A DNA stretch of 64,000 bases from NCBI RefSeq assembly GCF_900107395.1, contig NZ_FNPW01000021.1, forward strand, positions 31,029-95,028. The letters are read 5' to 3'. Position numbers and translations under genes: made by a program. The stretch comes from Pseudomonas sp. NFIX28. GTDB taxonomy: Bacteria > Pseudomonadota > Gammaproteobacteria > Pseudomonadales > Pseudomonadaceae. Shown one piece after another: positions 53,801 through 59,217 of the stretch (positions within the stretch are counted from its first letter, which is position 1; each line of letters begins with the position of its first letter). Under the pieces are notes generated by a model. That model saw only the letters and a program-made list of their open reading frames with translations. It searched no databases and was not told the DNA's origin.

Positions 53801-55950
53801 CACAGCGCGCCGAACAGCGTGGTGTGCCCCAGGTCGGCGGCAATGGTCGAGACCACCGCCATATGCCGCGCCGCGCCCAGCGGCAGGCGCTGCAGGATCG
53901 CCTGCACGTAGTTGGCCAGCGCCCCCTGCGTGACGGTGACGCCCTTGGCCGCGCCGGTCGAGCCGGAGGTGTAGATCGAGTACGCCAGGTGCTGCGCGCC
54001 GATGTCCGGCGCCGCTGCCGGCCGGTCCGCCTGCGCCGCCCAGTCCTGTTCCCGGTCCAGCAGCAGAAGGCTCACGCCGTCCTGCACCGGCAGCCGCGGC
54101 AGCAGTTTTTCCTGGGTCAGCAGCAAGCCGACGCCGCTGTCCTCGAGCATGTAGCGCAGGCGTTGCGCGGGGTATTCGGGGTCCAGCGGCACATACGCGC
54201 CGCCGGCCTTGAGCACCGCCAGCAGGCCGACCACCATTTCCAGCGAACGCTCCACCGCGATGCCCACCAGCACATCGGGACCGACTCCCCGGCCGATCAA
54301 GCCGTGGGCCAGGCGATTGGCCCGGCTGTCGAGTTGGGCATAGCTCAATTGCTGCCCGGCAAATACCAGGGCCGGCGCCTCGGGGCGCAGGCGGACCTGC
54401 TCGGCGAACAGTTGCAGGACCGTCGGCGCGGCGAACGCCTGGGCCGTGCGGTTCCATTCGATCAGGGTGCGCTGCTGCTCCTCGACCGCCAGCAGCGGCA
54501 AGTCGCCAATCGCCGCCTGGGGCTGGCGGGCCATGGCCTCCAGCAGGTTGCGCCAATGCCCGGCCATGCGCTCCAGGGTCGCCGCCTCGAACAACTGGCA
54601 ATCGTAGGTAAAGGCCCCGTGCAGGCGGCCGCCGCGCTCGAAGGTGTCGAGGGTCAGGTCGAACTGGACCGCCCGTTCCTGGCGGTCCAGGGCTTGCAAC
54701 TGGAGCCCGGACTGGCTGCGCAGGGTGCCCAGCTCGGTGACCTGCGGCTGGTGGTTGTACAGCACCTGGAACAGCGGCGTATGACTCAGGCTGCGTTCCA
54801 GTTGCAGGGCCTCCACCAGGCGCTCGAACGGCAGGTCCTGATGCGCCTGGGCGCCAAGGGTGGTTTCGCGGATGTCGGCGAGCAATTGCTCGACCGTCAG
54901 CGCCGGGTCGAGCTCGGTGCGCAGCACCTGGGTGTTGACGAAAAAGCCGATCAGGCCTTCGGCCTCCTGGCGCGTGCGGTTGGCGATCGGCACCCCGACA
55001 CGGATGTCCTGCTGGCCGCTGTAGCGCGCCAGCAGCAGCTTGAAGCCGGCGAGCAAGACCGTGAACAGGGTCACGCCCTGCTGCCGGGCCAGGCCCCTGA
55101 GCTGCTCGACCAGCGGCTGCTGCAGCTCGAAATCATGGCGCCGCCCCTGCCGGCTGGCCTGCGGCTGGCGCGGATGATCGGTGGGCAGCTTGAGCACCGG
55201 ATGCTCGTCGCCCAGCTTGTCCTGCCAGTACCGCAGTTGCCGCTCCTGCTCCCCGGCTTCCAGCCAGCGACGCTGCCACAGCGCGTAATCGCTGTACTGG
55301 ATGGGCAAGGCCGGCAGGGCCGGAGCCCGGCCCTGGGAAAAGGCATCGTAGGCCTGGAGAAATTCCTGGATCAGCACGCCCATCGACCAGCCGTCGGACA
55401 CGATGTGGTGCAGCGTCAACAGCATCACGTGTTCCTGTTCGCCCAGCCCCAGCAGGCACACCCGCAGCAGCGGCCCCTGCTCCAGGTCGAAGGGCGCGCA
55501 CGCCTCGGCGCGCGCGCGCTGCTGCACCGCGGCCTCGCGCTGCGGCTGGTCCAGCGCGCCCAAGTCCTGGTAGTCGATGTCCAGCTCGGGGGCCAGGATC
55601 ACCTGGCGCGGCTCATCGCCCTCCTGGCGAAACGCCGTGCGCAGGCTTTCGTGGCGCTCCAGCAGCCAGTGGAATACCCGCGCCAGCACGGGCCGGTCCA
55701 GGGGCCCGCTCAGGCGTACCGCGTTGGGCAGGTTGTAGGCGGCGCTTCGCGGGTCGAGCTGCCAAAGAAACCACATGCGCTGCTGCGCGTAGGAAAGCCC
55801 CAGGCGGTCAGGTGCCGCAACCCCCGCCGGAATGGGCAGCAGAGAGAAATCGACGCCTTCGTTGTCCAGAGCGTTCAAGAACAGCCGGCGCTTTTCCAGT
55901 GGCAGTTCAATGAATCTGCGGGCGAGCTTCAAGGAGTCTTCTGCATTCAT
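44884..55950 (-). CDS. pvdI: Pyoverdine NRPS, first three side-chain modules
   Basis: A 3688-aa synthetase: C(LCL) ~45-480, A 500-990, T ~1053; C(LCL) 1110-1540, A 1555-2060, T with GGDSI ~2117, E 2165-2610; C(DCL) 2640-3060, A 3080-3575, T ~3623. Hand-read codes are DLTKVGHVGK (Asp), DGEVCGGVTK (ornithine-like) and DLWNNALTYK (Ala-like). The single E domain makes residue 2 D-configured, and the next C domain is of the D-accepting type, which agrees. The first C domain is L-accepting, fitting receipt of the chromophore peptide ending in L-Dab from PvdL (not in this window). There is no acyl-ligase domain, so it is not PvdL. First gene of the pvdI-pvdJ-pvdD operon. Confidence 0.93.
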   Translation of the reverse strand: MNAEDSLKLARRFIELPLEKRRLFLNALDNEGVDFSLLPIPAGVAAPDRLGLSYAQQRMWFLWQLDPRSAAYNLPNAVRLSGPLDRPVLARVFHWLLERHESLRTAFRQEGDEPRQVILAPELDIDYQDLGALDQPQREAAVQQRARAEACAPFDLEQGPLLRVCLLGLGEQEHVMLLTLHHIVSDGWSMGVLIQEFLQAYDAFSQGRAPALPALPIQYSDYALWQRRWLEAGEQERQLRYWQDKLGDEHPVLKLPTDHPRQPQASRQGRRHDFELQQPLVEQLRGLARQQGVTLFTVLLAGFKLLLARYSGQQDIRVGVPIANRTRQEAEGLIGFFVNTQVLRTELDPALTVEQLLADIRETTLGAQAHQDLPFERLVEALQLERSLSHTPLFQVLYNHQPQVTELGTLRSQSGLQLQALDRQERAVQFDLTLDTFERGGRLHGAFTYDCQLFEAATLERMAGHWRNLLEAMARQPQAAIGDLPLLAVEEQQRTLIEWNRTAQAFAAPTVLQLFAEQVRLRPEAPALVFAGQQLSYAQLDSRANRLAHGLIGRGVGPDVLVGIAVERSLEMVVGLLAVLKAGGAYVPLDPEYPAQRLRYMLEDSGVGLLLTQEKLLPRLPVQDGVSLLLLDREQDWAAQADRPAAAPDIGAQHLAYSIYTSGSTGAAKGVTVTQGALANYVQAILQRLPLGAARHMAVVSTIAADLGHTTLFGALCSGSCLHVIALDIGLDAERFADYMHAQRIDVLKIVPSHLEALLGGGDAARALPAQCLVLGGEACPASLVKRIKNLAPGCAVVNHYGPTETTVGALALVTGPQHEHLASVPLGTPLANVRAYVLDASLQAQVPGSPGELYLGGAGVARGYHRRPGLTAERFVPDPFSADGERLYRSGDLARYRADGAIDYLGRIDHQVKIRGYRIELGEITAALKQQPQVVDAIAQVLDVVGERQVVAYVVLAPAVEAAQAWSPLREQLLASLADYMLPMHFIALDSMPLTPNGKLDLRALPALEVDTGSREYLAPVTAMQQRMAAIWQEVLKVERVGLSDNFFALGGHSLLATQIISRVRRALSADVALRILFETSRFDEFVQQVEASAAGAAPSAIEALGRDQPLPASHAQQRQWLFWKMHPESTAYHTPIVVRLQGRLDPQALQRTFAALAGRHEAFRSTFAQVGDTLCQAIHAAGEVPLAWERLAPGLGREAVEAKALEETQRLFDLERGPLCRARVLQLDEQDSLLVVTLHHIISDGASMSVLAREFVALYRGFVEGRAPALGELAVQYADYASWHRAWLEQGEQQRQLEYWREQLGSEQPILELPVDHPRQALPSYRQDRLGVRLEGALEQGLRRLAREQGMTLFQLFLGSFALLLHRYTDQPDIRIGVPVSNRRHQEMEGVMGFFVNTLVMRVELAPGLAVEQLLRQVKATALAGQAHQDLPFDRLVDALNPQRSLDRNPLFQVMYNHLSIAGENAGSDSLPGLRAEEQVLRGGTAQFDLTLETLETDAGINASFIYAGELFDATTIERMARHWRHLLQAMLQVRQAIGELPMLGEQEQRQIREDWDHTQVVYPTERFVHQLFADQAAKAPDALAVIFAEQRLSYRQLDVQANQLAHKLVELGVGPEVRVAIAMPRCAEIMVAFLAVLKAGGVYVPLDIEYPQDRLRYMMQDSGAWLLLTQEHLLQRLPIPDGLPTLCVEGAADFAAYPATCPQVTLAEENLAYVIYTSGSTGLPKGVAVSHGPLAMHSLATGERYEMSPADCELHFMSFAFDGSHEGWMHPLIYGASVLIRDDSLWSPEYTYEQMHRHGVTVGVFPPVYLQQLAVHAERDGHPPAVRVYCFGGDAVPQASYDLAWRVLRPKYIFNGYGPTETVVTPLIWKAKAGDPCDAAYAPIGNIVGNRSAYVADANLNLLPVGVAGELYLGGLGVARGYLDRPSLTAERFIPDPYSTTGARLYRSGDLTRYRTDGLVEYVGRVDHQVKVRGFRIELGEIEARLLEQEPVLEVAVIAQPGPSGQQLVGYIVPVDAEVSLSNERQAQLRESIKARLKDNLPDYMVPTYLLFLEALPLTPNGKLDRKSLPKVDAQLMQQAYVAPQTELEQQIAAIWADVLKLEQVGLTDNFFELGGDSIISIQVVSRARQAGIRFTPKELFQHQTVQGLASVAEQGEGGLQIDQGPVSGETALLPIQRWFFEEPIAERQHWNQSVLLKPTRALTATLVEQGLRALLEQHDGLRLSFTEQPQGWVATYRAPVSAAPAGALLWQLNVATQAELEQGCEEAQRSLDLQQGPLLRAVLFTLGDGSQRLLLAIHHLVVDGVSWRILLEDLQQSLGQLAAGQALKLPAKTSSTQAWAEQLQAYAASPALQQELGYWQAQLAGVESSLPCDRATEAVYNRDAVSVSSRLDKAHTLQLLQDAPAAYRTQINDLLLTALARVIGRWTGAASTLVQLEGHGREELFDTVDLTRTVGWFTSVFPVKLTPQASLAESIKQIKEQLRAVPNKGIGFGALRYLGDEQAQAALKALAVPRITFNYLGQFDASFDEQDAWFTPSGEAKGRDQSPEAPLGNWLSLNGQVYGGELTLGWTFSQAMFDSATIQRLADDYALELKALIEHCCQPEHRGVTPSDFPLAALTQAQLDRLPVPTAQIEDIYPLSPMQQGMLFHTLYQQAAGDYINQLRVDVEGLDPERFQQAWQAALDSHDILRSSFIWQGELSAPVQIVHKQTSLAFAEHDGRGQAPEALDSLAEQERQRGFDLGAAPLLRLLLVRTGDNRYHLIYTNHHILMDGWSNSQLLGEVLQRYAGQPPSHAPGRYRDYIAWLQRQDAQASERFWKEQLAPLEQPTHLAAAVAHSAEVLAGRGHSACRRNLDARQTQRLGEFARQQKVTVNTLVQAAWLLLLQRCTGQETVVFGATVSGRPAELKGVEQQIGLFINTLPVVATPRPDMRVGDWLQAVQAHNLALRDYEHTPLYDVQRWAGLGREALFDNILVFENYPVSEALAKGAPEGLRFESAGNHEQTNYPLTLLVGMGDSLALEFNYALASFSAAAMARLGEQLENLLLGMLHNAEQRLGELSQLGGAEREQVLHGWNRPARDYPSDACIHRLVEKQALQAPDARAVLFGEQVVSYQELNARANRLAHKLIEAGVGPEVRVGVALQRSPEMVVALLAVLKAGGAYVPLDPDYPQDRLAHMLRDSQAQILLTESALLQVLPSIESLQILQLDGDAGWLDGYSAENPAATATPDNLAYVIYTSGSTGLPKGVAIAHRNVLALIDWSLQVYSPADLQGVLASTSICFDLSVWELFVTLSAGGYIVLARNALELPDLPARDQVRLINTVPSAIAALQRGGQIPASVRIVNLAGEPLKQTLVDKLYENPSLQHVYDLYGPSEDTTYSTYTRREKNGRANIGRAISNTQGYILSADLQALPAGSAGELYLAGAGVTRGYLARPALTAEKYVPNPFATDGGRLYRTGDLTRYREDGVIEYIGRIDHQVKVRGFRIELGEIEARLVQQEAVREAFVLAQDGEGGQQLVAYVVPSDAEVTLDMERQANLREAIKAQLKDSLPDYMVPTYLLFLETLPLTPNGKLDRKALPKAEASQMQQAYVAPQTELEQQVAAIWGEVLEVEQVGLNDNFFELGGHSLLVTAMVSRVQLKLGQRLTVQMVFEFPTLGLFVKQMQQSPAQAQDLSALELLLDEMEAV

Positions 55951-56005
55951 CAGGGTTCATCCGTACATGTGGGGTATCGAGCATTGGCTCGGCTATCCCT
56001 ACGGA

Positions 56006-56029
56006 ACGGATGGCGCCTCGGGAAAATTA
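56006..56029 (-). promoter_or_regulatory. PvdS-type promoter of the NRPS operon (TAATT variant)
   Basis: On the minus strand TAATT (56029-56025) is followed after 16 bp by CGT (56008-56006), 55 bp before the pvdI ATG. The -35 element differs by one base from TAAAT, but the spacing is the same as in all the other sites of the locus. Confidence 0.65.
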
Positions 56030-56097
56030 ACCCGTCGCCCCGCGCCACGGGCCGCCCGCCGCAGGCCGGCCAGCGGGCCGCGGCGACCGGGCCGGGC

Positions 56098-56121
56098 TAA
56101 ATCGAGGTAGCGCCCCTTCGT
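56098..56121 (+). promoter_or_regulatory. PvdS-type promoter of the siderophore-interacting protein gene
   Basis: TAAAT at 56098-56102 (context GGGCTAAATCG) with CGT at 56119-56121, spacer 16 bp, 36 bp upstream of the ATG at 56158. Confidence 0.82.
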
Positions 56122-56157
56122 TACTTCCCTATCTTTTTCCCGCACGAGGTATCGCCC

Positions 56158-57132
56158 ATGTCTTCCGCCCATTCGCTGACCGACATCCTCGCCAAAGGCT
56201 TACGCAAACTGGTCGGCATCGACAGGCCGAAACCGACGGGCTACCGGATGATCGATGTCGAGCTCAAGCAGCGCATCAACCTCAGCCCCAGCCTCGCCCG
56301 CCTGGTCTTTGGCGGCGCGGACATCGAGCACGCCCGCACCCTCGCCCCGGACCAGCGGATCAAACTGTTCTTCCCGGCGGCGGACGGCACGCTGCCCGAC
56401 CTGCGCCAACACGGCGACTGGTACAAGGCCCGGGGCCAGCTCGGCGCCGAGCAACGCCCGCCCATGCGCACCTACACCATCCGCGCCCTGCGCCCGGAAA
56501 CCGCCGAGCTGGATGTGGACTTCGTCCTGCACGGCATCGGCGGCCCCGCCTCGGCCTGGGCCACCCAGGCGCAGATCGGCGACCGCCTGCAGATGCTGGT
56601 GCCCAATCGCCACTTCGACGGCGACCCGGGCGGCTACGAATGGCAACCGCCCGCGGGCATCCGCAACATCCTGCTGATTGGCGACGAAACCGCCCTGCCG
56701 GCCATTGCCGGGATTCTCGAAGAACTGGCCCTGGCCGAGGACGCGCCGAACGTGCAGGCGTTTATCGAAGTGCCCCACGAAACCGACTGCCTGCCGTTGC
56801 GCTGCAGCCCGCAGACGCGCCTGAACTGGCTGCCCCGCGACCTCCTCAACAGCGCCCACGGCGAAGCGATGATGCATGCCGCGCGCGAGCTGGCCAGCCT
56901 GCCGGCGAGCACCGGCGCCAAGCCGCCCACGGCGGCGCTGGCGGAGATCGATATCGAGCGGCAGATTCTCTGGGAACAGGCCCGCCCGGCCGACAACGAC
57001 TTTTATGCCTGGGTCGCCGGCGAGTCGGCGGCGGTCATGGCCATCCGGCGCCACCTGATCAAGGAGCGCGGCCTGGACCGCCGGGCGCTGACATTGATGG
57101 GTTACTGGCGGCTCGGGCGCGCCGTGGATTGA
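56158..57132 (+). CDS. Siderophore-interacting protein (FAD-dependent ferric reductase family)
   Basis: A 324-aa cytoplasmic protein of the ViuB/YqjH (SIP) family, which reduces ferric siderophores with NAD(P)H. The N-terminal FAD-binding barrel contains the flavin motif RTYTIR (residues ~104-109) and FVLHGIGGPASAWA. The middle has LLIGDETALPAIAGIL, the NAD(P)H-domain start. The C-terminus DNDFYAWVAGESAAVMAIRR continues to MGYWRLGR, typical of the family. It is divergent from pvdI with its own PvdS-type promoter, so it is made when pyoverdine is made. Pyoverdine iron is normally released in the periplasm, so a cytoplasmic reductase here is unexpected; it may serve another siderophore or a flavin role. 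Confidence 0.88.
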   Translation: MSSAHSLTDILAKGLRKLVGIDRPKPTGYRMIDVELKQRINLSPSLARLVFGGADIEHARTLAPDQRIKLFFPAADGTLPDLRQHGDWYKARGQLGAEQRPPMRTYTIRALRPETAELDVDFVLHGIGGPASAWATQAQIGDRLQMLVPNRHFDGDPGGYEWQPPAGIRNILLIGDETALPAIAGILEELALAEDAPNVQAFIEVPHETDCLPLRCSPQTRLNWLPRDLLNSAHGEAMMHAARELASLPASTGAKPPTAALAEIDIERQILWEQARPADNDFYAWVAGESAAVMAIRRHLIKERGLDRRALTLMGYWRLGRAVD

Positions 57133-57149
57133 AACGCCGGCGCGACGGA

Positions 57150-57173
57150 TAAATTTCCCCCGGCAGCGCTCGT
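57150..57173 (+). promoter_or_regulatory. PvdS-type promoter of the SCP2/cupin gene
   Basis: TAAAT at 57150-57154 (context GGATAAATTTCCC) with CGT at 57171-57173, spacer 16 bp. It is 17 bp after the preceding stop codon and 36 bp before the GTG start. Confidence 0.82.
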
Positions 57174-57209
57174 CCCCTCTTCACACCTGAGAAAACCAGA
57201 GGGAATGCC

Positions 57210-58340
57210 GTGGACCTGCAGAACATCCTGTCAACGCTGTTCGCCAACGCCGGCTCGGTCGGTATCGAAGGCGTGTTCCAGTTCGTCTTCGCTCCGGACC
57301 GGGTCTTCTGGTCCGAAATCAAGGAACAAAGCACCACCGAAAGCGGCCGCCATGCCCGCCCGGATGTGACCATCGGCATCGCCGAGCAGGACTTCCTCGG
57401 CATCATGGGCGGAACCGCGAATGTCGAGGAACTGTTCGCCAGCGGGCGCCTGAAGATCGACGGCAACATGGGCCTGGCGACCCTGCTGCCGCAGATCATC
57501 AACCGCGCCCGGCATGGCGGCAAAGCCGAAAAGGTCGACATGAACCAGCGCTACCCGACCCCGGCGCGGCCCAGCGAGGCCCTCTCGGCCGGCCAACAGG
57601 TGCTGCGCGAGGTCGAACGCCGGCCACGCCAGCAGCTGTCGGTCGAGACCTTCCGCCGCGACTACCTGCCCCACGGCATTCCGCTGATTATCAGCGACGC
57701 CCTGCGGGACTGGCCGCTGTTCAACATGAGCCGCGAAGAGTCGCTGGTGCACTTCGCCCAGCTGCAAGGCATCACCCGCCACGGCGACTATGCGCAGAAG
57801 ACCTTTTCCACCGAGCGCGACTTTCGCTCGACCTCCATGCGCGATTTCATCGCCTCCCTCGACGCCCCGGCCGGCAAGGGCCGCAACGGCGAGCCGCCGG
57901 CCTACATGGGCAACAACATCCTGCCGGCGCAATTGCTGGAGCAGATCCAGTACCCACCCTACTTCGACCTGTCGCTGTTCATCGCCCCGCGCATCTGGAT
58001 CGGCCCCAAGGGCACCCTGACCCCGCTGCACCGCGACGACACCGACAACCTGTTCGCCCAGGTCTGGGGGCAGAAATCCTTCATCCTCGCCGCGCCCCAC
58101 CACCGCCCGGCGCTCGGCACCTGGTCCACCGCGCCCAAGGGCGGGCTGGACGGCTGCGACTTCAACCCGGATGCGCCGGACTACCAGCGCTTCCCACAGG
58201 CGCGGGACGTGACCTTCCTGCGCATCACCCTGCAGGCCGGCGACCTGCTGTTCTTGCCCGAAGGCTGGTTCCATCAGGTCGAGTCGGTGTCCACCTCGCT
58301 GTCGGTGAACTTCTGGGTGAACTCGGGAAGAGGCTGGTAA
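57210..58340 (+). CDS. SCP2 domain fused to a JmjC-type cupin (putative Fe/2-oxoglutarate oxygenase)
   Basis: A 376-aa two-domain protein. Residues ~1-105 look like an SCP2 sterol-carrier domain (DVTIGIAEQDFLGIMGG, FASGRLKIDGNMGLATLL). Residues ~135-376 look like a cupin_8/JmjC domain: the iron facial triad fits His274-x-Asp276 in LTPLHRDDTDN and His355 in PEGWFHQVES, with Lys in VWGQKSFIL as a likely 2-oxoglutarate ligand. Relatives hydroxylate protein or peptide side chains. GTG at 57210 is supported by GAGGGA five bases upstream. Its own PvdS-type promoter ties it to pyoverdine production. A tailoring hydroxylase (for example on Asp) is possible; no substrate can be stated. Confidence 0.8.
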   Translation: MDLQNILSTLFANAGSVGIEGVFQFVFAPDRVFWSEIKEQSTTESGRHARPDVTIGIAEQDFLGIMGGTANVEELFASGRLKIDGNMGLATLLPQIINRARHGGKAEKVDMNQRYPTPARPSEALSAGQQVLREVERRPRQQLSVETFRRDYLPHGIPLIISDALRDWPLFNMSREESLVHFAQLQGITRHGDYAQKTFSTERDFRSTSMRDFIASLDAPAGKGRNGEPPAYMGNNILPAQLLEQIQYPPYFDLSLFIAPRIWIGPKGTLTPLHRDDTDNLFAQVWGQKSFILAAPHHRPALGTWSTAPKGGLDGCDFNPDAPDYQRFPQARDVTFLRITLQAGDLLFLPEGWFHQVESVSTSLSVNFWVNSGRGW

Positions 58341-58375
58341 CGCCGCGGCCAATGGCCGGCCGGCAAAAACGCCAA

Positions 58376-58395
58376 GACCCGCCATGCGGCGGGTC
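58376..58395. terminator. Hairpin between convergent cupin and thioesterase genes
   Basis: GACCCGCC and GGCGGGTC form a perfect 8-bp stem around ATGC, between the two convergent stop codons. There is no T-run, so its efficiency is uncertain. Confidence 0.55.
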
Positions 58396-58418
58396 CCGGG
58401 AGTGACACGGCAGGCGCC

Positions 58419-59159
58419 TCAGACCGTCAGCGCGCTGGCCTGGGCATGACGGCGCCGATGGACCTCCAGGTGGTCCTTGATCATCCGCAGCACCTTGGCC
58501 TCATGCTCGTGAATGAAGAAGTGCCCGCCGGGCAGCATGTCGACCGAGAAACTGCCGCGGGTTTCGCGGCTCCAGCCGATCAGCTGTTCGGTCGTGGCCC
58601 TGTCGTCCTTGCCGCCCAGCACGTGCACCGGGCATTGCAGCGGCGCGCGCTCGACCGGGTGGAACCGGCCGCACAACAGGAAGTCCGCGCGCAGCACCGG
58701 CAGCGTCAGGCTCATCAGCTCGCGGTTGGCCAGCACTTCTTCGCTGGTGCCGTTGAGCGTGCGCAAGCGGTCGATCAGCTCTTCATCGGTCTTAAGGTCG
58801 GCGAAGGCGCGGTCGTATTCGCTGCGCAGGGTCGGCGCCGCCGTGCCCGAGGCGAACAGCGCCACCGGTTCCGGGCAGCCGAGGGAGCGCAGGGCGTGGG
58901 CCATTTCACAGGCCAGCAAGGCCCCCAGGCTATGCCCGAACAACGCATAGGGCGCCCGCAGCGAGGCGCGCTGTTCACGGGCCAGTTGCAAGGCCAATTG
59001 ACGCATGTCGGTTTGCAGCGGCTCGCCGAAGCGCGCCCCGCGCCCCGGCAATTCCACCGGTTGTAGCTGCAGCCAGTCCGGCAGCTTGCGCCGCCAGCGG
59101 CTATAGACCATCGCGCTGGCCCCCGAATACGGCAGGCACAGCAATGTCAGTTTCGTCAC
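58419..59159 (-). CDS. Type II thioesterase for the pyoverdine NRPS (PvdG-like)
   Basis: A 246-aa alpha/beta hydrolase of the GrsT family, which removes wrongly loaded groups from T domains. It has LCLPYSGASAMVYSRW at the start, the nucleophile motif FGHSLGALLA, VHVLGGKDD with the acid and PGGHFFIHEH with the catalytic His. GTG at 59159 with upstream GAGG is chosen because homology begins there. It has its own PvdS-type promoter. In P. aeruginosa the matching role is filled by PvdG next to pvdL; whether this is the only copy here cannot be told from the window. Confidence 0.88.
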   Translation of the reverse strand: MTKLTLLCLPYSGASAMVYSRWRRKLPDWLQLQPVELPGRGARFGEPLQTDMRQLALQLAREQRASLRAPYALFGHSLGALLACEMAHALRSLGCPEPVALFASGTAAPTLRSEYDRAFADLKTDEELIDRLRTLNGTSEEVLANRELMSLTLPVLRADFLLCGRFHPVERAPLQCPVHVLGGKDDRATTEQLIGWSRETRGSFSVDMLPGGHFFIHEHEAKVLRMIKDHLEVHRRRHAQASALTV

Positions 59160-59193
59160 TGCACTTACCTCAACCCAATATCTGTTAGTGAGA

Positions 59194-59217
59194 ACGGACG
59201 ACGCGGCAGACAAATTA
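59194..59217 (-). promoter_or_regulatory. PvdS-type promoter of the thioesterase gene (TAATT variant)
   Basis: Minus-strand TAATT (59217-59213, context GACTAATTTG) and CGT (59196-59194) with 16 bp between, 35 bp before the GTG start. Its first three bases are the TAA stop codon of the upstream MFS gene. Confidence 0.62.

Noticed and set aside
44884..55950. This NRPS as PvdL
   Set aside because: It lacks the N-terminal acyl-ligase domain and Glu/Tyr/Dab codes expected of PvdL; the first module reads as Asp.
57205..57207. ATG start for the SCP2/cupin gene
   Set aside because: This ATG is out of frame with the SCP2/cupin coding sequence; the in-frame GTG at 57210 has a well-placed ribosome binding site.
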